This document shows positions 48,021-57,110 of a stretch of 64,000 nt of DNA, one piece after another. The translations under genes and the position numbers were made by a program. The DNA lies in assembly GCF_002081825.1 (NCBI RefSeq), contig NZ_MUKU01000001.1, positions 124,001 through 188,000 on the forward strand. The letters run 5' to 3'. The notes below the pieces were generated by a model. The model was not told the DNA's origin, made no database searches, and saw only the letters and a list, made by a program, of their open reading frames with translations. Each line of letters begins with the position of its first letter. Within the stretch, counting starts at the first letter, position 1. Origin of the DNA: Chromobacterium haemolyticum. Its GTDB lineage: Bacteria > Pseudomonadota > Gammaproteobacteria > Burkholderiales > Chromobacteriaceae.

Positions 48021-48650
48021 TCAGGGCGCGGGCGCCATCAGGCTGCCGGCAACGGAGGCGCGGCTGGCGATCTTGCCGGAGACGATGTTCAGTTCGCCGG
48101 CGACAAAGCGGCGCACGGCGGCCGGGTAGAGCCGGTGTTCCAGTTGCAGCACGCGTTCGGCCAGCGTGTCGGCGTCGTCGCCGTCCAGCACTTCCACCAC
48201 GCCCTGGGCGACGATGGGGCCGTGGTCCAGTTCGGCGGTGACGAAGTGCACGGTGCAGCCGGCTACCTTGCATCCCATTTCCAGCGCGCGCTGATGGGTG
48301 TTTAGGCCGGTGAAGGCCGGCAGCAAGGACGGGTGCACGTTCAGCATGCGGCCTTCGTAGCGGCGGGTGAAGCCGGCGCTGAGAATGCGCATGAAGCCGG
48401 CCAGCACCACGAGGTCCGGCTGGTGGCTGTCTATCAGCTGCGCCAGCGCGGCGTCGAAGTCTTCGCGGCTGGCGAAGGTTTTGTGGTCCAGCGCGGCGGT
48501 GGCGATGCCGCGCTCGGCCGCCCAGGCGAGGCCGGCGGCGTCCGGGCGATTGGAAATCACCGCGGCGATGCGCGCGCCGGCGATATTGGCGTCGACGATG
48601 GCCTGCATATTGGAGCCGCGGCCGGAAATCAGGATGACGATGTTCTTCAT
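48021..48650 (-). CDS. purN: Phosphoribosylglycinamide formyltransferase
   Basis: 209 aa from the ATG at 48650. N-terminal GRGSNMQAI, catalytic Asn-His-Asp region (LNVHPSLLPAFTG, then GCTVHFVTAELDHGPI) intact. Transfers formyl from N10-formyl-THF to GAR in purine synthesis. Its start overlaps the stop of the small gene at 48647 by ATGA. Confidence 0.96.
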   Translation of the reverse strand: MKNIVILISGRGSNMQAIVDANIAGARIAAVISNRPDAAGLAWAAERGIATAALDHKTFASREDFDAALAQLIDSHQPDLVVLAGFMRILSAGFTRRYEGRMLNVHPSLLPAFTGLNTHQRALEMGCKVAGCTVHFVTAELDHGPIVAQGVVEVLDGDDADTLAERVLQLEHRLYPAAVRRFVAGELNIVSGKIASRASVAGSLMAPAP

Positions 48651-48874
48651 GTTGGAATCGACGGAGACGTCGCCAGATAGTGTTCCCAGTCGGCGGCATC
48701 GGTGATGCAGCGCAACTGCTGTTCGTGCCAGCTGCCGCCCTGGTCCAGGCAGCGGTCGAGATCGGCCAGGATGACGGCCTCGCGGTAAATGACAAACGCC
48801 GCCAGCAGGGCCAGCGGCGCCAGTTGCATCCAACGCAGCGCTTTAGGCGATCTGGGTTTGATGCTCGTCACCAT
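48647..48874 (-). CDS. Small single-pass membrane protein between purM and purN
   Basis: 75 aa from the ATG at 48874. A basic N-terminus, one transmembrane helix ([19 protein letters not shown]), then a short domain with two cysteines ([17 protein letters not shown]). It overlaps the purM 3' end by 32 bp and the purN start by 4 bp. This tight overlap supports it being a real, translationally coupled gene. No family name is known to me. Confidence 0.65.
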   Translation of the reverse strand: MVTSIKPRSPKALRWMQLAPLALLAAFVIYREAVILADLDRCLDQGGSWHEQQLRCITDAADWEHYLATSPSIPT

Positions 48875-49880
48875 CGCGGGCGCGCACCGCGCCGATTCGG
48901 TACACGGTCTCGCCTTCGCCCTGCAGCAGCGCGGCGGCCTGGTCGGCGTGCTCCGCCGCCACAATCACCACCATGCCGATGCCGCAGTTGAAAGTGCGGT
49001 ACATTTCCTGGCTATCGACCTTGCCTTCCTGCTGCAGCCACTGGAACAACTTGGGCTGCGGCCAGGCGGCGGCGTCGATCTGAGCGACGACATGCTCCGG
49101 CAGCACGCGAGGGGTGTTCTCCGTAATGCCGCCGCCGGTGATGTGGGCCATGCCTTTGACCGGCAGCGCCTGCATCAGCTTGAGCAGAGGCTTCACATAG
49201 ATGCGGGTGGGGGCGATGATGGCGTCGCGCAGGCTGCGTCCGTCCTCGAACGGCGCGTCCAGGTCCGGCTGGGCGCGGTCGATGATCTTGCGCACCAGCG
49301 AGTAGCCGTTGGAGTGCACGCCGTTGGATTTCAGGCCCAGCACCACGTCGCTCGGGGCGATGTCGCGGCCGCTGATCACGGCGCTCTTCTCCACCACGCC
49401 GACGGCGAAGCCCGCCAGATCGTATTCGCCGGTCGGGTACATGCCGGGCATTTCGGCGGTCTCGCCGCCGATCAGCGCGCAGCCGGCCTGTTCGCAGCCG
49501 GCGGCGATGCCTTTGATCACGTCGGTGGCTTGGGGCACATCCAATTTGCCGCAGGCGAAGTAGTCGAGGAAGAACAGCGGTTCCGCCCCTTGCACCAGGA
49601 TATCGTTGACGCTCATTGCCACGAGGTCGATGCCCACGGTATCGTGACGATTCCAGTCAAAGGCCAGTTTCAGCTTGGTGCCGACGCCGTCGGTGCCGGA
49701 AACCAGCACCGGCTCCTTGTATTTCTTGGAAATCTCCACCAGTGCGCCGAAACCGCCGATGCCGCCGATGACCTCCGGGCGCATGGTGCGCTTGGCATAT
49801 GGCTTAATGTTCTCGACCAGCGCGTCGCCGGCATCAATGTCGACGCCGGCATCACGGTAACTGAGGGAAGTGGTGTTCAA
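48843..49880 (-). CDS. purM: Phosphoribosylformylglycinamidine cyclo-ligase
   Basis: 345 aa, family length. Opening [23 protein letters not shown], the ATP/substrate segments ([32 protein letters not shown]) and [17 protein letters not shown] are intact. Converts FGAM to AIR. Divergent from the PerM-like gene across an 85-bp gap. No PurR box was recognised. Confidence 0.97.
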   Translation of the reverse strand: MNTTSLSYRDAGVDIDAGDALVENIKPYAKRTMRPEVIGGIGGFGALVEISKKYKEPVLVSGTDGVGTKLKLAFDWNRHDTVGIDLVAMSVNDILVQGAEPLFFLDYFACGKLDVPQATDVIKGIAAGCEQAGCALIGGETAEMPGMYPTGEYDLAGFAVGVVEKSAVISGRDIAPSDVVLGLKSNGVHSNGYSLVRKIIDRAQPDLDAPFEDGRSLRDAIIAPTRIYVKPLLKLMQALPVKGMAHITGGGITENTPRVLPEHVVAQIDAAAWPQPKLFQWLQQEGKVDSQEMYRTFNCGIGMVVIVAAEHADQAAALLQGEGETVYRIGAVRARDGDEHQTQIA

Positions 49881-49965
49881 GGTAAACTCGCTTTCTGCAA
49901 ACTTGAAGTATTTTTACATCAAGCTTTCGCCGACGCGAAAGCAGCACATTTTAACTGAAGTCGAG

Positions 49966-51060
49966 ATGAAACGCTCCCAAAACCGTCTGATTCCCTGGGT
50001 CATCGGCGCAACAGCCTTGCTGTTCGCCGGCTGGCTGTTGCAGCAGTTGGCCGCCGCGTTGACGCCGTTCGCGGTGGCCGCGGTGCTGGCTTATGTGCTC
50101 AACCCGGCGATGCGCCGCCTGGCCGGAAAAGGCTTGCCGCGGCCATTGGCCGCCGGCCTGTTGACGCTGGCCGGCATGGCCGCCACCATTGCCCTGTTGC
50201 TGGTGGTGGCGCCCATGCTGTTCAAGCAGACTCAGGGCCTGATAGACCGCTTGCCTGTCTTGGCGGATTTCGCCCAGGGCCGGGTGCTGCCCTGGCTGCG
50301 CGCCGAGTTCGCCATCCATCTGGAGCTGGACGCCGCCGGCTGGAAGCGAGTGCTGGCCGCCAACGCCGGCGCCTTGAAGGGCGCGCTGTCGGCGGTGGCG
50401 CTGCGGGCGACCCAGAGCGGCTTCATGCTGGCGGGCCTGCTGTTCAATCTGTTGTTGTTGCCGGTGCTGCTGTTTTATTTCCTGCAGGATGGGCCGCGGA
50501 TGGCCGCGACGCTGGCCACGCTGGTGCCGCGGCGCTGGGCGGGCGAGGTGGAGTCCCTGGCGGGGGAGCTGGACCGGGTGTTGGGCGAATTCCTGCGCGG
50601 CCAACTGTCGGTGATGCTGATCATGGCTTTGATCTTCGCGTCCAGCCTGGCCTTGCTGGGGCTGGAGTCCGGCATCGCCATCGGCGTGGTGGCCGGCTTG
50701 TTGGTGTTCATCCCCTACCTGGGCACTTTTCTCGGCTTCGCTCTGGCTGGACTGGCCGCCGCACTGCAGTTTGATTCCGCTGGCGAAGTGCTGCTGGTGC
50801 TGGGCGTGTTCGGCGCGGGCCAGTTGCTGGAAAGCTTTTTGATCACCCCTTGGCTGGTGGGCGAGCGCATCGGTCTGTCGCCGGTGGCGGTGATCTTTTC
50901 CTTGCTCGCTTTCGGCCAGTTGTTGGGCTTCGCCGGGCTGTTGCTGGCCTTGCCGATGGCGGCCGCCACCTTGGTGATATGCCGCTTTCTGGCGCGCGCG
51001 TATTTCAACACACGCTTTTATCAGCGTAAAATCAGAAATAGACATCAAAACCCAGTTTGA
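49966..51060 (+). CDS. AI-2E/PerM-family membrane transporter
   Basis: 364 aa from the ATG at 49966 (MKRSQNRLIPWVIGA); an extension to 49870 overlaps purM and is rejected. About eight membrane segments, with the family marker GLLVFIPYLGTFLGF and ITPWLVGERIGLSPVAVI near the C-terminus. Family members export diverse solutes (AI-2, Na+/Li+); the substrate is unknown. First of a perM-hda-HAD unit; hda starts 10 bp after the stop. Confidence 0.88.
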   Translation: MKRSQNRLIPWVIGATALLFAGWLLQQLAAALTPFAVAAVLAYVLNPAMRRLAGKGLPRPLAAGLLTLAGMAATIALLLVVAPMLFKQTQGLIDRLPVLADFAQGRVLPWLRAEFAIHLELDAAGWKRVLAANAGALKGALSAVALRATQSGFMLAGLLFNLLLLPVLLFYFLQDGPRMAATLATLVPRRWAGEVESLAGELDRVLGEFLRGQLSVMLIMALIFASSLALLGLESGIAIGVVAGLLVFIPYLGTFLGFALAGLAAALQFDSAGEVLLVLGVFGAGQLLESFLITPWLVGERIGLSPVAVIFSLLAFGQLLGFAGLLLALPMAAATLVICRFLARAYFNTRFYQRKIRNRHQNPV

Positions 51061-51070
51061 TCGCCTTCAC

Positions 51071-51745
51071 TTGGACCAGTTAATACTTGATTTGACGCCC
51101 ACCCCCTTGCCGGCCTTCGATAATTTCCTGGCCGAACGCAACCGCGAGGTGATAACCGCGCTGACGGCCGAAGCCGGCGAGCGCTTTATCTATCTGTGGG
51201 GCGAGCCCGGCTGCGGCAAGACGCATTTGCTGCAGGCCTGGATCGCCCACGCCGAGCGGCTGGGGCGCGCCTCCATCTATCTGGACGGCAAGACCGAGCA
51301 TCTGCCGGACTTTGCGCGCGAGGCCAGCTTCATTGCCGTCGATCACGTCGACGACCTGGCGCCGGACGACCAGATTACCCTGTTTTCCTTCTACAACTCC
51401 TTGAAAGAAAGCGGCGAGTCGCGGCTGTTGATGGCGGGCCGCCAGCCGCCGATGGCCCTGGCGGTGCGCGACGATCTGCGCACCAGGCTGGGCTGGGGCC
51501 TGGTGTTCGAGGTCAAGGCGCTGTCGGACGAAGACAAGCTGGCCGCGCTGCGCAGCCACGCCGCCAGCCGCCAGCTGTCGATCCCGGACGATGTCTACCG
51601 CTACCTGCTGACGCATTGGCGGCGCGACCTGTCCAGCCTGATCGGCATGATTGACATATTGGACCGCTATTCTTTGGCCATGAGGCGGCCGATCACCGTG
51701 CCGCTGGTGAAAAACGTTTTGCAAACCGCAAGCCCGGAACCATGA
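51071..51745 (+). CDS. hda: Hda, regulatory inactivator of DnaA
   Basis: 224 aa AAA+ protein with DnaA homology but no DnaA domain IV. Begins with TTG at 51071 (MDQLILDLTPTPLPAFDNFL). A clamp-binding QL-x-L-type motif lies at the N-terminus, Walker A is WGEPGCGKTHLLQA and Walker B-like is FIAVDHVDDL. With the sliding clamp it stimulates ATP hydrolysis on DnaA, preventing re-initiation. Paired DnaA boxes lie about 700 bp downstream. Confidence 0.9.
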   Translation: MDQLILDLTPTPLPAFDNFLAERNREVITALTAEAGERFIYLWGEPGCGKTHLLQAWIAHAERLGRASIYLDGKTEHLPDFAREASFIAVDHVDDLAPDDQITLFSFYNSLKESGESRLLMAGRQPPMALAVRDDLRTRLGWGLVFEVKALSDEDKLAALRSHAASRQLSIPDDVYRYLLTHWRRDLSSLIGMIDILDRYSLAMRRPITVPLVKNVLQTASPEP

Positions 51746-52431
51746 CCGACACCACCGCATTGCGCAATCTGGCGCTGTTCGACCTCGACCACACCCTGAT
51801 CGCAGGCGACTCCGACTTCGAATGGCCGCGCTTCCTGATTCAGCGCGGCATTCTGGAGCAAGCGCATTACGACGAGCGCAACAATTATTTCTACCGGCAG
51901 TATCAGCAGGGCACGCTGGACATCCACGAGTATCTGGCGTTCGCGCTGGAGCCCTTGAAGCGTTTCAGCCGCGCTGAGCTGGACGCCTTGCACGCCGACT
52001 ATCTGGAGCGGCACATCAAGCCCATCATCACCCGCAAGGCGCGTGATTTGCTGGCCGCGCACGCGGCTCAGGGCGACGAGATCATCATCATTACCGCCAC
52101 CAACCGCTTCATTACCGGGCCGATCGCCCGCGAGCTGGGCGTAGAGCATCTGATCGCCATCGAGCTGGAAGAGGAGGAGGATGGACGCTTTACCGGCCGC
52201 GTTAGCGGCGTGCCCAGTTTTCAGGAGGGCAAGATCACCCGTTTGCAGCAGTGGCTGGACGAGCGCGGCTTGAGCATGGACAGCTACGGCCAGAGCTTTT
52301 TCTATAGCGATTCGCACAACGATCTGCCCCTGCTGAAGCTGGTCGACCACCCGGTGGCGGTGGATCCAGACGATACCTTGCGTGCCCATGCGGAGCAGCA
52401 GGGCTGGCGTGTGATTTCGCTGCGCGATTGA
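51742..52431 (+). CDS. HAD-superfamily IB phosphatase
   Basis: 229 aa. HAD motif I FDLDHTLIAGDSD, motif II ITATNRFITGPI, the motif III lysine in EGKITRL and motif IV FYSDSHNDLPLLKLVDHPVAV are all intact. The cap resembles SerB-like phosphatases and the CicA group. The substrate is unresolved (phosphoserine, histidinol-P or lipid-P are all possible). The ATG overlaps the hda stop. Confidence 0.9.
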   Translation: MTDTTALRNLALFDLDHTLIAGDSDFEWPRFLIQRGILEQAHYDERNNYFYRQYQQGTLDIHEYLAFALEPLKRFSRAELDALHADYLERHIKPIITRKARDLLAAHAAQGDEIIIITATNRFITGPIARELGVEHLIAIELEEEEDGRFTGRVSGVPSFQEGKITRLQQWLDERGLSMDSYGQSFFYSDSHNDLPLLKLVDHPVAVDPDDTLRAHAEQQGWRVISLRD

Positions 52432-52441
52432 GGCGCGGCAA

Positions 52442-52477
52442 TTATCCACAGTGGTGGCTGAATAACCTTGTGGATAA
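52442..52477. promoter_or_regulatory. Pair of perfect DnaA boxes in inverted orientation
   Basis: TTATCCACA at 52442-52450 and its reverse complement TGTGGATAA at 52469-52477, 18 bp apart, followed by a weaker TGTGGATTG. They lie directly after the hda-HAD unit in a 580-bp ORF-free gap. Possibly a DnaA-titrating or nucleotide-exchange site. Confidence 0.55.
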
Positions 52478-52708
52478 CAGTGTGGATTGCTTGCCGGGGC
52501 TTGGCTTTTGCTGGCGAAGGTTAAAAAAGCGGCAGTGCCCAATCACGGTCGCGAAATTGATAGATTTGCTTGAAAGCCTTGCCTGGCGGGGCTTTCGTCA
52601 AGTTGAGTTTCGAGCGTCGCCGACGAAATAAGGCGAGTATTCGAAAGCCTTTATAAAAGATGGGTTTAGGCGGCTTTGTTGACAACTCTGTGCAGTTTTC
52701 GTCGCTAA

Positions 52709-52848
52709 GAACGTGTTTACGATCTCGCGAGCTAAGGCGAGACAAGGCGAAAATGGCTGAGAAAGCGGAATGTATGCGTGGTACATGAGCATTTCGAAGC
52801 GGGTTTCAACGCTGTATCGCCGACGCGCAGCAGATCGTAAACAGGTTC
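52709..52848 (-). repeat. MITE-like element, complete copy (TSD TAA)
   Basis: 140 bp, ends GAACGTGTTTACGATCTCGC and AGATCGTAAACAGGTTC. TAA on both sides (52706-52708 and 52849-52851). It is closely similar to the copy at 23613. Confidence 0.9.
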
Positions 52849-53012
52849 TAAGCGTCTGTTTGCGGTTGCGGCGACGGCCGCATGCGGCGGCGCCGGTTGC
52901 TGAATCTGCATGGATGCCGCTAAAGTTCAAGGTCTCTCGCGCCGGGTTTCGCTAGAACCGAACCGGCGCGGCGGACCCTAGTGTTTGCAATCGTTTTTCG
53001 GAGAACCCCCTC

Positions 53013-53627
53013 GTGTGGTCAATCATTGAAGCGGCCGGCTGGCCGATCTGGACCATCATCGCCGCCTCGGTCGTGTCGCTGGCGATTATCTTTGAACGGC
53101 TGTTCAGCTTGAGAAAGGGCAGCGTGGCGCCGGAGGGTCTGCTGGGGCAGGCCTTGCAGGAATACCGCCGCGCCGGCGCCAGCGAGGAGCTGCTGCGCAA
53201 GCTGCAGACGCATTCGCCGCTGGGTCGGCTGTTTTGCGCCGGTTTGCGCAACGTCGGCGGCAATCGCGAAGTGATGAAGGAAGCGATCGAGGACGAGGGC
53301 CGCGTGGTGGCGCATCAGTTGGAGCGCTTGCTGACCACCTTGGGCACCATCGCCGCGATGGCGCCCCTGTTGGGCCTGTTGGGCACGGTGATAGGCATGA
53401 TTGAGATCTTCGGTTCGCAGTCGCCGGCCGGCAACAACCCGCAGGCGCTGGCGCATGGCATTTCCATCGCGCTGTACAACACCGCCTTCGGCCTGATCGT
53501 GGCCATTCCCAGCATGATGTTCTATCGTCATTTCCGTTCCAAAGTGGACGGCTTGTTGGTAGAGATGGAGTCGCAGGCGATCAAGCTGGTGGAAGTGTTG
53601 CACGGCGAGCGTAAAAACGGGGGTTGA
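53013..53627 (+). CDS. exbB: MotA/TolQ/ExbB proton-channel protein (ExbB-like)
   Basis: 204 aa starting with GTG at 53013 (GGAGAA upstream). Three membrane segments, with the conserved channel region TTLGTIAAMAPLLGLLGTVIGMIEIF and the third helix ALYNTAFGLIVAIPSMMFYRHF. With the following ExbD it uses the proton gradient to energise an envelope partner (TonB or an outer-membrane process). Its location just ahead of lpxK is a conserved arrangement in betaproteobacteria and pseudomonads. Confidence 0.88.
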   Translation: MWSIIEAAGWPIWTIIAASVVSLAIIFERLFSLRKGSVAPEGLLGQALQEYRRAGASEELLRKLQTHSPLGRLFCAGLRNVGGNREVMKEAIEDEGRVVAHQLERLLTTLGTIAAMAPLLGLLGTVIGMIEIFGSQSPAGNNPQALAHGISIALYNTAFGLIVAIPSMMFYRHFRSKVDGLLVEMESQAIKLVEVLHGERKNGG

Positions 53628-53629
53628 GC

Positions 53630-54043
53630 ATGAATTTCCGCCGAGGCCGCAGCCGCGAAGAGCCGGAGATCAACTTTATTCCGCTGATCGACGTGCTGCT
53701 GGTGATCCTGATCTTTCTGATGGTCACCACCACTTATTCCAAGTTCGCCGAACTCAAGATCAATCTGCCGGCCGCTCAGGGCGAGCAGGCCAAGACCAAG
53801 TCGTCGGAAATCACCGTGGCGGTAGCGGCCAACGGAGAGATGGCGGTGGGCGAAGCTAAACTCGCAGCCGGCGACAAGGCGGCTTTGTTGAACAAATTGA
53901 AGGACGACGCGGCGGGCAAGAGCGACGTCATCGTCATCGTCAACGCCGACGCCAAGGCCACGCACCAATCCGTGGTGACGGTGATGGAGGCGGCGCGCGA
54001 GGCCGGGCTCAATCAGTTGACCTTCGCCACCCGTTCGCAATAG
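53630..54043 (+). CDS. exbD: ExbD/TolR-family protein
   Basis: 137 aa from the ATG at 53630. One N-terminal membrane helix with the essential aspartate (INFIPLIDVLLVILIFLMV), then a periplasmic ExbD/TolR domain ending AREAGLNQLTFATR. It begins 2 bp after exbB and 4 bp separate it from lpxK, so one operon. Confidence 0.9.
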   Translation: MNFRRGRSREEPEINFIPLIDVLLVILIFLMVTTTYSKFAELKINLPAAQGEQAKTKSSEITVAVAANGEMAVGEAKLAAGDKAALLNKLKDDAAGKSDVIVIVNADAKATHQSVVTVMEAAREAGLNQLTFATRSQ

Positions 54044-54047
54044 CCGC

Positions 54048-55070
54048 ATGCATTGGATAGAACGGCAATGGTATCGGCCGCGTTGGTGGCTGACAGCCCT
54101 TCTGGCTCCGCTGGAAGGGCTGTTTGCCCTGTTGGCGGCGGCCAGGCGGCTCGCTTACCGTCGCGGCTGGCTGCGCGCGGAGCGCTTGGACGCGCCGGTG
54201 GTGGTGGTGGGCAATATCAATGTCGGCGGCGTCGGCAAAACGCCGCTGACCCTGGCCTTGTTGCGCGATTTGCAACAAGGCGGCGTCAAGGCGGGGGTAA
54301 TCAGCCGCGGCTACGGCGGCAGCCATCGCCAGCCCACGCTGGTGCTGCCGGACAGTTCGCCGGAGGAGGTGGGCGACGAGCCACTCCTGCTGGCCGCCGC
54401 CGGCGCGCCGGTGGTGGTGGGCCGCGACCGCGTCGCCGCCGGCCGCCACCTGCTGGCGCTGAATCCTGATGTGCAACTGATATTGACCGACGACGGCTTG
54501 CAGCATTATCGGCTAAGCCGCGATCTGGAGATCGTGGTGCTGGACGGCGCGCGCGGAGGCGGCAACGGGCGCTTGTTGCCGGCCGGGCCCTTGCGCGAAC
54601 CGTGGTCGCGGCTGGGTTCGGTGGGCGCGGTGGTGGTCAATGGCGGCGATGCCGCCGGCCTGGTTTTGCCGGCCGGGCCGCGGCGTTTTGCCATGCGTCT
54701 GCGCCCGGCTCCCCTGCAGCGCTTGGACGCGCCCGAGGAGACGCGGGCGGCGGCGGATTTCGCCGGCTTGCGCTTGGCGGCGATGGCCGGCATCGGTCAC
54801 CCGCAGCGCTTTTTCGACACGCTGGCCGGCTTGGGGCTGCGGCCGGAGCTCTGCTTGGCCTGGCCCGATCATCATCAATTCGATGCCGCGGACCTGCCGG
54901 TCGGCATGGACGCGGTGATCGTCACCAGCAAGGACGCGGTCAAGCTGCGGCGGGTGATTCATGATGCAGCGCAGCGTGCTAGACTATGGGTTTTGCCGGT
55001 TCAGGCGGAGTTGGAGCCTGATCTGAGCGCTTGGATTCTGGATCGACTGAAGATAAAACATGGACGCTAA
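54048..55070 (+). CDS. lpxK: Tetraacyldisaccharide 4'-kinase
   Basis: 340 aa. N-terminal membrane-associated helix, Walker A-like VVVGNINVGGVGKTPLTLALL, then VISRGYGG and LTDDGLQHYRLSRDLEIVVLDG. It phosphorylates the lipid A disaccharide at 4'. In relatives the next genes are a Trm112-family gene and kdsB; here the prophage begins within about 20 bp of the lpxK stop. Confidence 0.95.
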   Translation: MHWIERQWYRPRWWLTALLAPLEGLFALLAAARRLAYRRGWLRAERLDAPVVVVGNINVGGVGKTPLTLALLRDLQQGGVKAGVISRGYGGSHRQPTLVLPDSSPEEVGDEPLLLAAAGAPVVVGRDRVAAGRHLLALNPDVQLILTDDGLQHYRLSRDLEIVVLDGARGGGNGRLLPAGPLREPWSRLGSVGAVVVNGGDAAGLVLPAGPRRFAMRLRPAPLQRLDAPEETRAAADFAGLRLAAMAGIGHPQRFFDTLAGLGLRPELCLAWPDHHQFDAADLPVGMDAVIVTSKDAVKLRRVIHDAAQRARLWVLPVQAELEPDLSAWILDRLKIKHGR

Positions 55071-55074
55071 ACTT
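55060..55074 (+). pseudogene. First codons of the displaced Trm112-like gene (probable attL region)
   Basis: An ATG at 55060 overlaps the end of lpxK and reads MDAKL, the usual opening of Trm112-family proteins (MDxKLL), before the sequence departs into RVYPLKALW. In relatives this gene follows lpxK. The switch to prophage sequence therefore seems to fall just after GCTAAACTT. The att core cannot be confirmed because attR is outside the window. Confidence 0.5.
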
Positions 55075-55278
55075 CGAGTCTATCCCTTGAAAGCCTTGTG
55101 GATATTGGCTGTAGCTTGATGTCATTTTAGGTGTGTGTGGTTGATGTATGGTAAACGTATGTGTGCTATCCTAGGGAATTACAGCCCTTTGCATGCCATC
55201 CGTGTATACGTCTCAGCCTATCTGTAACGGCCTAAAACGGACTCGGCACCCTGTCAAAGCCCTAGGACTCTTGTAGCC
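55071..55278. other. Prophage left end, non-coding
   Basis: No ORF. It contains two TTGATGT motifs about 30 bp apart and two CCTAGG palindromes, which could be integrase arm sites, but this is not established. Confidence 0.3.
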
Positions 55279-56691
55279 ATGTCAGCCTGCATTACATACC
55301 GTCAAAGCCGCTCTAACGCCACTACGCGCACGCCTACTCTTGATGTCTCCTTGCCTAAGCCTCTAGGCAGTAAACGCTTTGTGATGGGCCTAGCGCGCCT
55401 TCCTGCCGCAGAGCATCGGGGATTCGTTGATCGCCTTAATGCCTACCTGAAAATATCAGCCATACGGGCGCGGGGGACTCCTGCGGATGGCTTAGACCAC
55501 ACGTCAACAGTCCGGCGATGGATTGACGAAGAGATGATACGTGTTTTGCAAATATCATCCGGTGTAAGCCCTTCGATGCACTTCGAGGCATACGCCCAGC
55601 AGCAGACGCTTAACACGCTCATGGCGCTACAGCATCAGCAGGCCATCGGAGCGCCATCAGCGGTATCCAACGCTATGCAAGAGGTTGCGGCGTTACAGGC
55701 TCCAACATTTGGCGAATTGGCGAAGATGTACATACGCGAGTTGGAAGCCTCTTCTCTTTCCCTGGGAACTCTCAGAAATAAGAAGCAGGTGTTTAATGTT
55801 GAGCTTGGGTGTATGCAGGTGTCCGGCAAGAGCCTTTGCAGCCCTGACACGTCCATACTTGATGTCACCCGCTCAATGCTTATTGACTGGCTCACTGTGA
55901 CACTAGAAGGGCTGGCGGACGGTACGAAGAGTAACCGCTATGTTGAGGTGCAATCTTTCTTCAAGTGGATAGAAGAGACACAGAACGTAAGGGGGTTCGT
56001 AAATCCTGCCGTAGCGTTGAAGCCGAAGAAGGGTAAAGCAGCAAAGGTATCATTGCCTGGAGACACCTCAAAGCGCTGGACCGATGAGCAGCTTAAGCGG
56101 ATTCTGCCGGCCACGGAGAGCGATACGGCGGGCTGGCTGATACGGATCATGGCGTACACGGGCCTTCGACTGGATGAGGCCGCACAGCTTCATAAAGCGG
56201 ATTGCAAGCTGATGCAGACCGCTGAGGGTGATTCATTTTATGCGCTGACGATCGCTGTAGACGCTGACGGAACTAAGAAGCTTAAGACAGCCGCATCCGT
56301 TCGGATTGTTATCTTGGGCATGCCTAAAAGGCACATTGCAGAGTTCACAGCGTGGCTTAATGGCGTGCCGGCCACTGCTAGTAATATCTTCCCGCTGTTG
56401 ACTAGAACGCCCGACAAAGGCTATTCAGACTCTGCCTATGCTCAGACAAAGAAAGTCCTAAACGTCACTGTGCCAGAGGCGCGGAAGGGGCAGGCAAATC
56501 ACTCATTCCGGCACGCATTCACGGACCGCTGCGAGAAGTCTAAAATGCCCCTTAAGCTGATTAAGCGGGTCATAGGCCACTCTCAGGAGGATGATGTAAC
56601 CCTAGGCACGTATACGAGTGACTACACGCCCGAAGCTGTCTATAAGGAATTGAAGGCGGCAGGCATCTGGGATGGCTTGCTAGAGGATTGA
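55279..56691 (+). CDS. Phage tyrosine-recombinase integrase
   Basis: 470 aa. An N-terminal arm-binding region, a SAM-like core-binding domain (about residues 150-250) and a C-terminal catalytic domain. Visible catalytic residues: R297 (YTGLRLDEAAQL), H408-x-x-R411 (HSFRHAF), H434 (IGHSQEDDVTLGTY) and nucleophile Y445. It should integrate and excise the phage. It is the first prophage gene, next to the inferred attL. No excisionase was recognised. Confidence 0.94.
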   Translation: MSACITYRQSRSNATTRTPTLDVSLPKPLGSKRFVMGLARLPAAEHRGFVDRLNAYLKISAIRARGTPADGLDHTSTVRRWIDEEMIRVLQISSGVSPSMHFEAYAQQQTLNTLMALQHQQAIGAPSAVSNAMQEVAALQAPTFGELAKMYIRELEASSLSLGTLRNKKQVFNVELGCMQVSGKSLCSPDTSILDVTRSMLIDWLTVTLEGLADGTKSNRYVEVQSFFKWIEETQNVRGFVNPAVALKPKKGKAAKVSLPGDTSKRWTDEQLKRILPATESDTAGWLIRIMAYTGLRLDEAAQLHKADCKLMQTAEGDSFYALTIAVDADGTKKLKTAASVRIVILGMPKRHIAEFTAWLNGVPATASNIFPLLTRTPDKGYSDSAYAQTKKVLNVTVPEARKGQANHSFRHAFTDRCEKSKMPLKLIKRVIGHSQEDDVTLGTYTSDYTPEAVYKELKAAGIWDGLLED

Positions 56692-56736
56692 TAGTGTACA
56701 CTTTCAAGCTATTTTAATGGCTTGAGGGTGTATGTT

Positions 56737-57108
56737 ATGCAGAAGTGGATGGCAGTTAGTGCGGTGCTGCTGGCGGTGCTGGTAGGATTTGGTGCGTATA
56801 CCTTTAAGACCACTGCGCGCTTAAACAGTGAGCTTGCTGGAAGCTACGAGCGCCTGTTCATAGAGAATTGCGGCAGTAAAGTGGACGCCAAGGCGTGGGT
56901 ATTGAGAACATATGCCGGATACTCAGAGGACAGCGCTTTAGAGTGGGCGCAGCGCCAGCATCAGCAATGCTTTAAGGCGGTTAAGGATGTAGGGAATACG
57001 CTGGCAAACCTTGCGCGTGTTGACGCGGACACATCGCTGTTTGTGCAGGCGCAGCTGTTTGAACATGGGATTCGCCCGCAAAAGCGGGAGGATAAAAGTA
57101 AAGGGTAG
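56737..57108 (+). CDS. Hypothetical membrane-anchored prophage protein
   Basis: 123 aa from the ATG at 56737, behind GAGGG. One N-terminal membrane helix (WMAVSAVLLAVLVGFGAYTF) and a soluble helical part with two cysteines. Sandwiched between integrase and the XRE gene, so perhaps a lysogenic-conversion or superinfection-exclusion factor; this is a guess. Confidence 0.6.
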   Translation: MQKWMAVSAVLLAVLVGFGAYTFKTTARLNSELAGSYERLFIENCGSKVDAKAWVLRTYAGYSEDSALEWAQRQHQQCFKAVKDVGNTLANLARVDADTSLFVQAQLFEHGIRPQKREDKSKG

Positions 57109-57110
57109 TT

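Noticed and set aside
55060-55278. tRNA gene as the integration site
   Set aside because: No cloverleaf, anticodon stem or CCA-type end is visible; the junction is in protein-coding sequence. No tRNA or rRNA gene was recognised anywhere in the window.
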